64,000 nucleotides of DNA. Origin: Empedobacter falsenii. GTDB lineage: Bacteria; Bacteroidota; Bacteroidia; Flavobacteriales; Weeksellaceae. Within the stretch, counting starts at the first letter, position 1. The number at the start of each line of letters is the position of its first letter. The notes beneath the pieces are model-generated. The model made no database searches, was not told the origin of the DNA, and worked only from the letters and a program-made list of their open reading frames with translations. The DNA lies in NCBI RefSeq assembly GCF_019308355.1, contig NZ_JAAGKM010000003.1:1-64000 (forward strand), read 5' to 3'. A program made the translations under genes and the position numbers. Below, in pieces: positions 46,589 through 55,894 of this stretch.

Positions 46589-46622
46589 AAGCCTTGTCAA
46601 GATTTAAATCTTAACAAGGCTT
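46589..46622 (-). terminator. long hairpin after the broken gene at 46622-47009
   Basis: Stem of 16 pairs with one mismatch (AAGCCTTGT...ACAAGGCTT) enclosing AAGATTTAAATCTT. The T tract is weak. It could end the ccoG-ccoH-TauE transcript on the minus strand. Confidence 0.5.
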
Positions 46623-47009
46623 CAATTGATTTGAATTAAATATTTTGAGAAATCAATTTTTAGTTTTTCATATTGTTGTTGGTTTGAAATATAACCGTCA
46701 GTACTAAACGGAGGAAATGTAAATACAGTTTTAAAATAATCATTTGAATACCCTTTATCACTCACTAATAGGATTATTAAACGTTACTCTCGTTTTAAGA
46801 CTAGAACATCTTAATTTATCATCATAATTTTTATCAAATGAATAAGGTAATGGTTCAAAATAACCCTCATAATTTTTTTCACAAGGATATAATCCGTCAG
46901 ATTCTAATGGACTTTGTTCAAATACTTTTCCAAAATGTTGAACTATAAATAATATTATTATTGAAATTAATAAGGATAAAATAATAATTTTTGAATTTTT
47001 CAAATTCAA
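46622..47009 (-). pseudogene. membrane-anchored small protein, frameshifted, no ATG
   Basis: The first frame (47009-46758) has no ATG; a TTG is the only near-start. It reads one membrane helix ('IIILSLLISIIILFIVQHF') then a Cys-containing soluble part and stops at 46758. A +1 shift near base 46769 opens a frame that continues as 'DKGYSNDYFKTVFTFPPFST' and '...QQQYEKLKIDFSKYLIQIN' to a TGA at 46622-46624. The second part has clear coding character. Family not recognised. It lies 24 bases after the TauE-like gene. A decayed gene or sequencing error. Confidence 0.6.
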
Positions 47010-47033
47010 AAATTCAATTAATTACAAATAAAT

Positions 47034-47750
47034 TTACATACAATGCTCATCCATTCCATTTAGCTGAAGTGCTTCTTTGGCTGGTGAAATGAAAGGAATG
47101 TTTAATTCTAATCCGCGAAGGATAAATAATACACCCAAAATAAGTGTGATAATTGGTAAGATTTTTAAGATCGTTTGACGCTGTTTCACTGATAAAAAAT
47201 TACCAAATAAAACGGTTGCAAACATCAAAGGCAAAGTTCCAAATCCGAAGAAGAACATAAACATCGCACTTTTGTAAACTGATCCTAAACCAATGGCAGC
47301 TGTAAGTGAAGCATAAACCATTCCGCAAGGTAAAAGGCCATTTAATAGACCAACTATATAAAGTGAGGAAGAATCTTTCTTGATTAAGAATTTACCAAGA
47401 GAGAGTTTTACTTTTACCATCAAGGCGTTAACAGGGCGAAGTTGCGTAGCACCATTTTCGTAGAATTTTGGAATCATGACCATAATAATCATCAAAACTC
47501 CAATCAAAATACTTAAGTAATTTTGTAATCCAACAAATGAAAATGATTCACCAATCAATCCTAAAATTGCGCCTAAAATTGTATAAGTGGTTACACGTCC
47601 TAATTGATACGTCAAATTACGAAGTGTAAATTTTAGTTTGTTTTGAGATTCTAATCCCAAAGATAAAGCAATAGGCCCGCACATCCCCACGCAATGCAGG
47701 GACGATGTAAGACCTATGGATAATGCTATGATAACTATTGTGAAATCCAT
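47034..47750 (-). CDS. TauE/SafE-like membrane protein of the cbb3 cluster
   Basis: 238 residues, about six membrane helices. The N-terminal 'LTSSLHCVGMCGPIALSLG' is the hallmark of the UreH/SafE-like group found in cbb3 oxidase clusters (sometimes called CcoH2 or heavy-metal transport-like). It repeats a second half motif 'GLLNGLLPCGMVYASLTAAI'. The HCxGMCGP motif suggests copper binding, which fits a role in oxidase maturation. It overlaps the end of the ccoH/fixH gene by 16 bases. Confidence 0.87.
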   Translation of the reverse strand: MDFTIVIIALSIGLTSSLHCVGMCGPIALSLGLESQNKLKFTLRNLTYQLGRVTTYTILGAILGLIGESFSFVGLQNYLSILIGVLMIIMVMIPKFYENGATQLRPVNALMVKVKLSLGKFLIKKDSSSLYIVGLLNGLLPCGMVYASLTAAIGLGSVYKSAMFMFFFGFGTLPLMFATVLFGNFLSVKQRQTILKILPIITLILGVLFILRGLELNIPFISPAKEALQLNGMDEHCM

Positions 47751-48178
47751 CGAATGGACTTTTTAATCAAATAAGTTTGATTATTTTCTTTCCAGCTTAA
47801 AGTTAATTCGTATTCTCCGTCAATTAACTTAACAGAAGGTACTAAGAAATTTTTTCTGTCTGATAATTTGATTGCTGTTTTAACGTCTTTCGTTTCGTTA
47901 TCATTTCGCATCAAATAAATATCCCCTTTAAAATCGGCAGCTGTATTAGCTGGAAATTGAAATAAAAATCCATTTGCTTGTACAAGAACTTCAGGTTTTT
48001 CAGCTAAAGCATTTGCACGTTTTTCAGCATTTATTTCATCCTGAAAATGAATTTCTTTTTCGTAATAATCCTCGGTTACCATTCCGCCTGTATCTCCTGC
48101 AAAATATAACAATGATAGAATGAATATCATAAAACATCCCAAAGCAATTGCTACATAATGTCCCCAATTTAACTTCAT
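47735..48178 (-). CDS. ccoH: FixH/CcoH-like cbb3 assembly protein
   Basis: 147 residues, with an N-terminal membrane anchor 'YVAIALGCFMIFILSLLYFA' and a periplasmic domain. The signature 'MVTEDYYEKEIHFQDEINAE' with 'KRANALAEKPEVLVQANGF' is typical of FixH in Bacteroidota. CcoH/FixH stabilises cbb3 oxidase. It starts 4 bases after ccoG and overlaps the TauE-like gene, so ccoG-ccoH-tauE is an operon. Confidence 0.88.
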   Translation of the reverse strand: MKLNWGHYVAIALGCFMIFILSLLYFAGDTGGMVTEDYYEKEIHFQDEINAEKRANALAEKPEVLVQANGFLFQFPANTAADFKGDIYLMRNDNETKDVKTAIKLSDRKNFLVPSVKLIDGEYELTLSWKENNQTYLIKKSIRWISQ

Positions 48179-48182
48179 ATGA

Positions 48183-49664
48183 TTAATATTTGAATGGAGC
48201 TGAGAAGCTCGTTTCGTATTTATCGATTACTTTTCCTTTTTGATTAACTAAGCCAATCACTACTTTTTCTTTGTACGATTTGACTTCATTCATTGGAATT
48301 TTCAAGAAGAATTTTCCTTGAATGATTTGACCTTTTTCCATGTTCAATTTATTCTCACCTTCGTACATTTCTACTTTTGAGTTTTTGTGTGATAGCAATT
48401 GAACAGTTACAATTTGATCTGCATTCGTTTTGTTGTACAATGTATACTCGAATTGATTAACGTAGTATTTTCCTTCTACTTTATAATCTGTTCCAGGAAC
48501 TTTAAGGTATTTAGATTCTACATCAGAACGAGAGAACAAGAATGCTGTCATTGCTCCAATTAATAATAATAAGGCAAATGTATAAGCTGCTAAACGTTTC
48601 GTGAATTTGAATTTTTCTCCACGTTTAATATCATCTTCAGAAGCATAACGAATCAATCCTGTTGGTAAACCAACTTTTTCCATTACTTCGTCACATGCAT
48701 CAATACAAGCTGTACAGTTAACACATTCTAATTGGATACCGTTACGAATATCAATTCCAGTTGGACAAACAACTACACATTGACCACAATCTATACAATC
48801 TCCTTTTCCTTCTGCTTTACGGTCTTCGTTCTTTTTGAATTTTGCTCGACCAGCTGTTCCTTCACCACGTTTGAAATCATATGTTACATTGATTGTATGT
48901 GCATCAATTAATACGCCTTGGAAACGTCCGTAAGGACAAACCAATGTACATGCTTGTTCACGAAACCATGCAAAGATGAAATAGAAAGTAGCTGAGAAGA
49001 AAACTAATCCAACCAATGTTCCTACATTTTCTGCAGGACCTTCTTTTATTACATCATACAATGCATCAGCTCCAATAATATAAGCTAGGAATACATTTGC
49101 GATAATAAATGAAATGATTGCGAAGATGGTCCATTTCAGTAATTTTTTACGAATTTTTTCTTCGTCCCAATCTTGCTTATCTAATCTTATTTGTTTTGCT
49201 CTATCTCCTTCTATGGCGTATTCTATTTTTCGAAAAACCATTTCCAAGAAAATAGTTTGTGGACATACCCATCCACAAAATAAACGACCATAAGCCATGG
49301 TGAATAATACGATGAAAATAATTGTCGTGATCATTCCTAAAGCTAAAAGGAAGAAGTCTGATGTAAAAAATGGAAAACCAAATAAAATGAATTGACTGTG
49401 CAATACATCAAATTTGAACAATGGATTTCCATTAGGTAATTTAAAGAAAGGCGTTAAGATTAATATTGCTAACAATACATAACTTACATACGTCCTATAA
49501 TTTGTAAACTTACCTTTTGGTTTTTTAGGGTAAACCCATTTACGCTCTCCTGTTCGCTCCATAGTTCCAATGGAAGTACGTACATCTTCGTTCATTTGGC
49601 TGTTTTCATCCAAATAATCGTCTAAATTAAATTCATCTTTTGGGTCAGAATTTTGAACACTCAT
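48183..49664 (-). CDS. ccoG: cytochrome c oxidase accessory protein CcoG
   Basis: 493 residues. An iron-sulfur membrane protein that helps cbb3 oxidase assembly and acts as a copper(II) reductase. Five or so membrane helices and two ferredoxin-type clusters: 'CIDCGQCVVVCPTGIDIRNG' and 'CVNCTACIDACDEVMEKVGL'. 'AYGRLFCGWVCPQTIFLEMV' and 'CTLVCPYGRFQGVLIDAHT' are further Cys motifs of the NapH-like domain. A C-terminal Ig-like periplasmic domain follows. A promoter box lies at 49687-49694, so it is transcribed apart from ccoNOQP. Confidence 0.95.
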   Translation of the reverse strand: MSVQNSDPKDEFNLDDYLDENSQMNEDVRTSIGTMERTGERKWVYPKKPKGKFTNYRTYVSYVLLAILILTPFFKLPNGNPLFKFDVLHSQFILFGFPFFTSDFFLLALGMITTIIFIVLFTMAYGRLFCGWVCPQTIFLEMVFRKIEYAIEGDRAKQIRLDKQDWDEEKIRKKLLKWTIFAIISFIIANVFLAYIIGADALYDVIKEGPAENVGTLVGLVFFSATFYFIFAWFREQACTLVCPYGRFQGVLIDAHTINVTYDFKRGEGTAGRAKFKKNEDRKAEGKGDCIDCGQCVVVCPTGIDIRNGIQLECVNCTACIDACDEVMEKVGLPTGLIRYASEDDIKRGEKFKFTKRLAAYTFALLLLIGAMTAFLFSRSDVESKYLKVPGTDYKVEGKYYVNQFEYTLYNKTNADQIVTVQLLSHKNSKVEMYEGENKLNMEKGQIIQGKFFLKIPMNEVKSYKEKVVIGLVNQKGKVIDKYETSFSAPFKY

Positions 49665-49686
49665 TATAGTGAATTTTAAATATATA

Positions 49687-49694
49687 CAAATTTA
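49687..49694 (-). promoter_or_regulatory. -7 promoter box of ccoG
   Basis: Minus strand TAAATTTG, 23 bases before ATG 49664, downstream of the ccoP terminator. Confidence 0.5.
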
Positions 49695-49707
49695 CGACTA
49701 AAAAAGA

Positions 49708-49735
49708 AAAGAGAGCTTATAAATAAGCTCTCTTT
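49708..49735 (-). terminator. rho-independent terminator of ccoS-NO-Q-P
   Basis: 13-bp stem around GAGAGCTTAT / ATAAGCTCTC with a 2-base loop, followed by T-rich sequence on the minus strand. Confidence 0.8.
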
Positions 49736-49767
49736 CAATATGATATTTGTTGTAATTATTCAATCAA

Positions 49768-50715
49768 TTACTTTTGTTTCCATGCTTCCATTAAGTCACC
49801 TTGAGGAGCAGCTGCACCTTCTGCAACTGTTTTCGTAGGTTCTTTTTGGTTGATGTAATATACGTAAGAAGCTACTTTCTCAATTGCTAATCCAGATAAC
49901 TCTTTACGTTGTCCAAATGCACGCATTTGAGGATTGTGTGGAGATCCATTGTAAACAATGTGATAAATATTTTTGAATAAACTATCTTCTACATGATTCA
50001 CCCAGTAATCATCAGTTAAGTTTGGTCCAATACCTCCTTTACCACCTTCCATGTGACATTGAGTACAGTTTTGTTCGAAGATCTTTTTACCTTGTTCTAC
50101 AATTGCAGGATCATTAGATTTGTTTACAGCTCCTGTGATATCAATATCATTTGCAACTGCCCAAATACTATCTTGTGCATCTTTGTAAACCATTTCTTTT
50201 TCGTATTCTTTGTCCATGTGAGCAAAGTCTGTAAAGCTATAAGCCATTACATAAACCACCATAAACACAACACCAAAGTAGAATAATGATAACCACCATT
50301 GTGGTAAAGCATTGTCTAACTCTTTGATTCCGTCAAAACCGTGATCTAAGATAATAGATTCTTCTTCTTCGTCTGATTGTTTTTTACCAGCACTACTGAA
50401 CAATCTTTTGAAGTAACCTATTTTACCATCTTCTAAATATTTAGCTTGTTCTTCTTCAGATAATCTTTTAAATTTCTCTGCTTCAACAACTTTATTTAAA
50501 GCATTGATAATTAAAAGCATCACGATTGCAACTGCTAATACTGCCCAGAAAATTCCTTGCGCAAACACATGTTTCAAGTGCTCCAATAAATTGTGCATCA
50601 TTCCTTGAAAACCTGGTTCTGGCACCACATCTACTGGCGTCACCATTGTAAACGCTAAGATTACTGCTAATAGCGTTAATGGGATAAATATATAAGCTGG
50701 GGTACGTTGTCTCAT
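49768..50715 (-). CDS. ccoP: cbb3-type cytochrome c oxidase subunit III, CcoP
   Basis: 315 residues. Two N-terminal membrane segments ('YIFIPLTLLAVILAFTMVTP', 'IFWAVLAVAIVMLLIINALN') and one more ('LSLFYFGVVFMVVYVMAYSF') precede a cytochrome c domain with a single haem motif CTQCH (about residue 218) in 'FEQNCTQCHMEGGKGGIGPN' and a distal Met region 'PHNPQMRAFG'. Proteobacterial CcoP usually carries two haems; one is normal in Bacteroidota. Its start overlaps the ccoQ stop (ATGA). Confidence 0.95.
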   Translation of the reverse strand: MRQRTPAYIFIPLTLLAVILAFTMVTPVDVVPEPGFQGMMHNLLEHLKHVFAQGIFWAVLAVAIVMLLIINALNKVVEAEKFKRLSEEEQAKYLEDGKIGYFKRLFSSAGKKQSDEEEESIILDHGFDGIKELDNALPQWWLSLFYFGVVFMVVYVMAYSFTDFAHMDKEYEKEMVYKDAQDSIWAVANDIDITGAVNKSNDPAIVEQGKKIFEQNCTQCHMEGGKGGIGPNLTDDYWVNHVEDSLFKNIYHIVYNGSPHNPQMRAFGQRKELSGLAIEKVASYVYYINQKEPTKTVAEGAAAPQGDLMEAWKQK

Positions 50716-50912
50716 TTTGTATTATTTTTTTCGTTCTCTTCTGGTTCTAAATCTAAAGCTGCTGACTCGTTGTCTTTGTAATAACCTTTCGGTTTTTTCA
50801 TTACTTTTACAAATATCGTTACAAAGACTGCTATGAATCCAATAAGGATCAATGTCTGCAAGAAAGATGCATACTCATACTGAGAAAGGAATTCTTTATA
50901 ATATTTTAACAT
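50712..50912 (-). CDS. ccoQ: cbb3 oxidase small subunit CcoQ
   Basis: 66 residues, one membrane helix ('FLQTLILIGFIAVFVTIFVK') and a charged tail rich in Lys and Glu. It stands between ccoNO and ccoP and overlaps both by 1-4 bases, the normal place of CcoQ. The sequence 'KKPKGYYKDNESAALDLEPE' resembles subunit 3 of Bacteroidota cbb3 oxidases. Confidence 0.88.
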   Translation of the reverse strand: MLKYYKEFLSQYEYASFLQTLILIGFIAVFVTIFVKVMKKPKGYYKDNESAALDLEPEENEKNNTK

Positions 50913-53179
50913 TAGTTACTTGCTGTCTCTACTTGTTCAGCTTTTATATCTGTTCCTAAACGTTGTAAATATGCGATTAATGCTGTAATCTCACGATCTC
51001 TTAACGGAACAAACTCTTTACCTTGTTGTTTAGCTTCTGCTTCTTTCTTAGCGTATAACTCTTTCAAGTCAGATGCATCTTTAAAGATAGTTTGCTCAAT
51101 TGCTAAAGCTTGTTTGTTCATAGAAACTTGCATACTGTCAAAATCTTCTTGTTGATAAGGAACTCCTAATGCAACCATAGATTTCATTTTATCACGCGTT
51201 AACTCACGGTCTAATTTATTTTCAATTAACCATGGGTAACGTGGCATGATAGAACCATCTGATGTAGAACGTGGATTCCACATATGTTTGTAATGCCAAG
51301 CGTCTGGGTTTTTACCTCCTTCGCGGTGTAAGTCTGGACCAGTTCTTTTAGAACCCCATAAGAATGGGTGATCGTAAACAAATTCTCCTGCTTTTGAGTA
51401 TTCACCATAACGTTTTACTTCATCACGGAATGGACGAACCATTTGCGTGTGACAAGCATTACATCCTTCTCTAATATATAAATCACGTCCTTCTAACTCT
51501 AATGGAGTGTAAGGTTTGATACTTGCAATTGTAGGTACGTTAGATTTTACTACGATTGTAGGAACAATCTCTACTAATCCACCTACTGCTAAAGTTAATA
51601 CAGCTCCGATTGTTAACACGATTGGTGTTCTTTCGATCCAAGAGTGTACGCCTTCTCCTTGTGTACGCGCTGCTGTTTTTGGAGCCAATGCAGGAGCTTC
51701 TGCTTCTTCATTTGCAACAAAGTGTCCAGATTTTACAGTTTTCCAAACATTGATAATCATTAAGATTGCTCCTATTAAGTATAATGTTCCACCAAATGCA
51801 CGCAATGGATATAACCATTGTTTAAGAATTGTAACTGTTTGTAAGAAGTTACCATATTCTAATGTTCCATCTGCTGCGAATTGTTTCCACATTAAACCTT
51901 GTGTCCATCCTGCAACATACATAGGAATTACCCAGAATAAGATACCGAAAGTACCTATCCAGAAGTGCGCATTAGCCATCTTAACAGAAGCTAATTTTGT
52001 ATTGAATAATTTTGGTGCTAAATAATAGATCATACCAAAAGCGATAAATCCATTCCATCCTAAAGTACCTACGTGTACGTGAGCAGGAACCCAGTCTGTA
52101 AAGTGACCAATTTTATTTAATGTTTTTGTTGCTAACATTGGACCTTCAAAAGTAGCCATACCATAACAAGTTAAGGCAACTACGAAGAATTTCAAAATAG
52201 GATTTTCTCGTACTTTATCCCATGCACCACGTAATGTTAATAAACCATTTAACATACCTCCCCAAGATGGAGCGATTAACATGATAGAGAAACCTGTTCC
52301 TAAAGCTTGTGCCCAACCTGGTAATGCGGTATAAAGCAAGTGGTGAGGACCAGCCCAAATATAAATAAAGATTAATGACCAGAAGTGGATAATAGATAAT
52401 TTGTATGAGAATACAGGTCTATTAGCTGCTTTTGGTACAAAGTAATACATTAATCCTAAGATAGGTGTCGTTAAGAAGAATGCTACCGCATTGTGTCCGT
52501 ACCACCATTGTACTAACGCATCTTGAACTCCAGAATACAATGAATATGATTTCGGAGCCGTTAAGCTAAATGTTACAGGGATTTCTAAATTGTTAAACAC
52601 GTGTAACATTGTAATTGCAGCCCAAGTTCCGATAAAGAACCAAATTGCTACATACAAATGACGAACACGACGTTTAGCAATCGTTAAGAACATTTGTGCT
52701 CCAAACAATACCCAAACTAAAGCGATTAAAATATCAATTGGCCATTCGTGCTCAGCATACTCTTTAGAAGTGTTGTATCCTAAGATAAATGTTACAAATG
52801 ATAATACAATAAATAATTGCCATCCCCAGAAAACGATCCAGCTTAAAACATCGCTGTACATTCTGGTTTTCAACAACCTTTGCATTGAATAATAAGCTCC
52901 GGTAAAGAACGAGTTTCCAACAAACGCGAACACCGCAAATGTTGTGTGAATCATTCTTAATCTACCAAAACCAAGTGTCCCTTGTGAATTGATTAAGCCT
53001 TGGATGTTCCCTCCGATTGTACCATCATCCGATCCGAAGATGTATTCTGGTAACGTTGGAAAAAACAACAAAGTTGCAACCAATACTCCAAAGAAAAATG
53101 CCATAACTGCCCAAAACAATGTGGCATAAAGGAAATACTTTACGATCTTATTGTCGTAACTAAAAGTCTGCATTTGCAT
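50912..53179 (-). CDS. ccoNO: fused cbb3 oxidase subunits I and II (CcoN-CcoO)
   Basis: 755 residues. Terminal oxidase of high oxygen affinity. Residues 1-500 are CcoN with twelve membrane segments and the haem/copper His ligands, e.g. 'LRMIHTTFAVFAFVGNSFFT', 'LVQWWYGHNAVAFFLTTPIL', 'GPHHLLYTALPGW' and 'HVHVGTLGWNGFI'. The C-terminal part is CcoO with a membrane anchor and one haem c motif CNACH (about residue 572) in 'REGCNACHTQMVRPFRDEVK'. The fusion is characteristic of Bacteroidota. The ATG overlaps the ccoS stop (TAATG). Confidence 0.96.
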   Translation of the reverse strand: MQMQTFSYDNKIVKYFLYATLFWAVMAFFFGVLVATLLFFPTLPEYIFGSDDGTIGGNIQGLINSQGTLGFGRLRMIHTTFAVFAFVGNSFFTGAYYSMQRLLKTRMYSDVLSWIVFWGWQLFIVLSFVTFILGYNTSKEYAEHEWPIDILIALVWVLFGAQMFLTIAKRRVRHLYVAIWFFIGTWAAITMLHVFNNLEIPVTFSLTAPKSYSLYSGVQDALVQWWYGHNAVAFFLTTPILGLMYYFVPKAANRPVFSYKLSIIHFWSLIFIYIWAGPHHLLYTALPGWAQALGTGFSIMLIAPSWGGMLNGLLTLRGAWDKVRENPILKFFVVALTCYGMATFEGPMLATKTLNKIGHFTDWVPAHVHVGTLGWNGFIAFGMIYYLAPKLFNTKLASVKMANAHFWIGTFGILFWVIPMYVAGWTQGLMWKQFAADGTLEYGNFLQTVTILKQWLYPLRAFGGTLYLIGAILMIINVWKTVKSGHFVANEEAEAPALAPKTAARTQGEGVHSWIERTPIVLTIGAVLTLAVGGLVEIVPTIVVKSNVPTIASIKPYTPLELEGRDLYIREGCNACHTQMVRPFRDEVKRYGEYSKAGEFVYDHPFLWGSKRTGPDLHREGGKNPDAWHYKHMWNPRSTSDGSIMPRYPWLIENKLDRELTRDKMKSMVALGVPYQQEDFDSMQVSMNKQALAIEQTIFKDASDLKELYAKKEAEAKQQGKEFVPLRDREITALIAYLQRLGTDIKAEQVETASN

Positions 53180-53343
53180 TATGAGTCGATTTTATCTTGT
53201 GTTTTTTTATCATCTTTTAACATTCTCACTGCTGGGGATTCATCCTCATCAAATTGTCCTTTCTTATACCCTAAAAAGAATAAAAGAAGGAAAATTGCCC
53301 CCAAAGAGACACTAACTAATATCATTAATAATAATATCCCCAT
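53179..53343 (-). CDS. ccoS: cbb3 oxidase maturation protein CcoS
   Basis: 54 residues, below usual ORF cut-offs. Minus strand ATG 53343 reads MGILLLMILVSVSLGAIFLL, then 'GYKKGQFDEDESPAVRM', ending in DKIDS and TAA that overlaps the ccoNO ATG. A single N-terminal membrane helix followed by G-Y/F-x-x-G-Q-F-D/E-D is the CcoS signature. It assists cofactor insertion in cbb3 oxidase. Position between ccoI and ccoNO is typical. Confidence 0.93.
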   Translation of the reverse strand: MGILLLMILVSVSLGAIFLLLFFLGYKKGQFDEDESPAVRMLKDDKKTQDKIDS

Positions 53344-53350
53344 AGCTCCA

Positions 53351-53390
53351 CAAAATTACAAAGCCCTAAGTTCTTATCACAATGATTTTG
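53351..53390 (-). promoter_or_regulatory. promoter of ccoS-ccoNO-ccoQ-ccoP
   Basis: Minus strand -7 box TAATTTTG (53358-53351) with a TTG 21 bases upstream (near 53380-53382), 7 bases before ATG 53343. The short palindrome ATCA-CAA-TGAT near the TTG may be a weak operator. Confidence 0.55.
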
Positions 53391-53422
53391 GTCAGAGCAG
53401 TATGTATAACTCTAATTTAAAA

Positions 53423-55819
53423 TCAATCTAAATTCCATTTTGTTAATTTATCTGCAATTCGGGTACTTGTCGTTGCAAAAATTAACACTGAAATAGAACT
53501 TATTGGCATCAATATAGCCGCTACAACTGGCTGTAAATAACCAGAAACAGCAAAACTAAGTCCAACAATATTATACAAGAAACTGATGAAAAAAGCAATT
53601 TTTACAAATTTCATCGTGGTCTTCGATAAGTTCAAGAAATTTGGAATTGCCGAAAAACTTTTTCCATCCAAAATTCCATCACACGAAGGCGAAAAACTGT
53701 TAATATCCTCAGAAATAGAAATCCCTACTGTACTTTGTTTCAAAGCTCCAGCGTCATTCAATCCATCTCCAAGCATCATCACCTTCTTCCCTTCTTGTTC
53801 CAATTGTTTGATATATTCTAACTTATCAGTTGGCGATTGATTAAAAATCAATTTTGCATTGGCTGGAAAAATAGTTTCTAAATATTCTTTTTCAGAATCA
53901 TTATCCCCAGACAAAACGTGTAACTGATATGTATCCAATTCTTTCAATAAACGATCTAAACCTTTTCGATATCGATTGGTATACACAAATTTACCAAAAA
54001 CTTCTCCATCAATCGCTATAAAAACTTGAGATTGATTTAATCTATTTTCATTAAAAATTGCATTCGTGAAACTTCTCGAACCAACTTTTACTTGATGTCC
54101 ATCTACATCAGCTTGCTGACCTTTTCCTACAATTTCTTCGTAATTAGAAATTGGCAAATGATCATCAACCGTCAACTTCTTATATAATGTACGGCTTAAA
54201 GGGTGATTAGAGTTTCTAATCAATGCTTTCACCAATTGCTTTTGATACTCAGAAAGTTCTTTCCCCTCGTATTGCACTTGCGCTTCATCACTTTCCGTAA
54301 TTGTACCCGTTTTATCAAAAACTACGTCTGTAATTTTCTCCATTCTTTCGACTGTTGATGTATTTTTTACATAAAATTTCTTATTCCCGAAAATACGCAT
54401 CATGTGTCCCAAAATAAACGGAGACGATAAACCTAACGCACAAGGACAAGCGATAATTAAGATTGATGTAACAACTTCTAATATTTTTGAAGAATCGTGA
54501 AAATACCAATAAACAGCAGAAATTGCTGTAATAATAAGGATGATTAATGTGAAATAATGACTGATTTTATTCGTCAAAGCATTCAACTCAGATTCTTCTT
54601 TCTGGAAAGCATCATTGTTCCATAATTGGGTTAAATAACTTTGATTAACATCCGAAATAATTTCCAGCTCAATTGCATTACCAGATTGTTTTCCACCAGC
54701 AAATATTTTATCTCCAGCTTTTTTATGAATCAAGCGAGATTCTCCCGTTACAAACGAGTTATCAATCATCGCTTCACCTTTCATCAAAATGGCATCGGCT
54801 GGAATAATTTCTTCATTTCTAATTAAAATTCGATCACCTTTTTTCAAATCAGCCAACAAAATTGGTTGTTCATAACCATTTTCTAATTTCGCAACTGCAA
54901 TTGGATAAAACGATTTGTAATCTCGATCAAATGCCAACGCTTGCATTGTTTGTTGCTGAAACCATTTCCCTGTCAACATCAAAAATAAAAGCATCGCTAA
55001 TGTATCAAAGTAACCTGGCGAAATATCGAAAATGATATCATAAGTCGATTTAAACATAATCACGATAATTCCTAACGCAATTGGCACATCGATATTGATA
55101 TATTTATTTTTCAGACCTTGCCAAGCCGAAACAAAATAATCGGTAGATGAATAAAAGAAAACAGGCAACGACAATGCAAACATCGTCCAACGAAAATATC
55201 CTTTGTTTTGATCTAACCATTGTTCTTTTACGTCTCCAAAAACTTCGACATATTCTGGAAATGATAAAAGCATAATATTCCCAAAACAGAATCCTGCAAT
55301 AACCAATTTGCTCACTAAAGAACGATCGACTTTGCTTTTTTTCTTTTTGTCTAATGTTTTTAGATTAATCGAAGGTTTATAGCCTAAATTTGTAATAAAT
55401 CTTGCCAAATCACCTAATTTCAAATCCGCATCACGATACGTAATCTGAACAGTTTTTTGCGTAAAATTGACATTAGAAGATATAATATTTGGATTAATCG
55501 TATCCAAACTTTCTAACAACCAAACACACGAAGTACAATGCATTACAGGCACGTAAAAGGAGACAACTGTAACGCCGTCATCTGAAAAATCTACAACTTT
55601 ATCAAAGATTTCTTTTGTGTTTAAGAAATCAAATTGATGATTACTTTTTCCATCAGGACGCAAACCTGCATTACGATTAAGGTCGTAATAATCTTTTAAA
55701 TTATTTACGTTTAAAATCTCGTAAACCGTTTTACAACCCTGACAACAAAAATCCTTTTCATCGAACTGAATAAACTCTTCTTCAATTCGTTGACCACAGT
55801 GAAAACAATTCTCTTCCAT
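53423..55819 (-). CDS. ccoI: copper-translocating P-type ATPase CcoI (FixI)
   Basis: 798 residues. Exports copper to the periplasm for cbb3 oxidase assembly. N-terminal Cys-rich segment 'CFHCGQRI' with 'CCQGCKTVYEIL' (FixI-type zinc-ribbon-like), then an HMA domain with 'MHCTSCVWLLE', eight membrane segments with the ion-binding CPC in 'IIACPCALGLSSPF' (about residue 456), the phosphorylated Asp in DKTGT (about 500) and 'MLGDGLNDAGALKQS'. It faces the Crp/Fnr gene divergently and lies upstream of ccoS. Confidence 0.95.
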   Translation of the reverse strand: MEENCFHCGQRIEEEFIQFDEKDFCCQGCKTVYEILNVNNLKDYYDLNRNAGLRPDGKSNHQFDFLNTKEIFDKVVDFSDDGVTVVSFYVPVMHCTSCVWLLESLDTINPNIISSNVNFTQKTVQITYRDADLKLGDLARFITNLGYKPSINLKTLDKKKKSKVDRSLVSKLVIAGFCFGNIMLLSFPEYVEVFGDVKEQWLDQNKGYFRWTMFALSLPVFFYSSTDYFVSAWQGLKNKYINIDVPIALGIIVIMFKSTYDIIFDISPGYFDTLAMLLFLMLTGKWFQQQTMQALAFDRDYKSFYPIAVAKLENGYEQPILLADLKKGDRILIRNEEIIPADAILMKGEAMIDNSFVTGESRLIHKKAGDKIFAGGKQSGNAIELEIISDVNQSYLTQLWNNDAFQKEESELNALTNKISHYFTLIILIITAISAVYWYFHDSSKILEVVTSILIIACPCALGLSSPFILGHMMRIFGNKKFYVKNTSTVERMEKITDVVFDKTGTITESDEAQVQYEGKELSEYQKQLVKALIRNSNHPLSRTLYKKLTVDDHLPISNYEEIVGKGQQADVDGHQVKVGSRSFTNAIFNENRLNQSQVFIAIDGEVFGKFVYTNRYRKGLDRLLKELDTYQLHVLSGDNDSEKEYLETIFPANAKLIFNQSPTDKLEYIKQLEQEGKKVMMLGDGLNDAGALKQSTVGISISEDINSFSPSCDGILDGKSFSAIPNFLNLSKTTMKFVKIAFFISFLYNIVGLSFAVSGYLQPVVAAILMPISSISVLIFATTSTRIADKLTKWNLD

Positions 55820-55828
55820 ACTATTTTA

Positions 55829-55868
55829 CAAAATTACTTTCCTTTTATCAGAATTAACGTTAACTTTG
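55829..55868. promoter_or_regulatory. divergent promoters of ccoI and the Crp/Fnr gene with a palindrome
   Basis: Minus strand TAATTTTG (55836-55829) lies 10 bases before the ccoI ATG; plus strand TAACTTTG (55861-55868) lies 26 bases before the regulator ATG. A perfect palindrome TTAACGTTAA (55854-55863) overlaps the regulator's box by three bases and could allow autoregulation. Confidence 0.5.
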
Positions 55869-55894
55869 TATGAATTAAGTCATAACAACAAGAT

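Noticed and set aside
51516-52025. 169-codon plus-strand open frame within ccoNO
   Set aside because: Antisense to a highly conserved gene; no promoter box, no recognisable protein.
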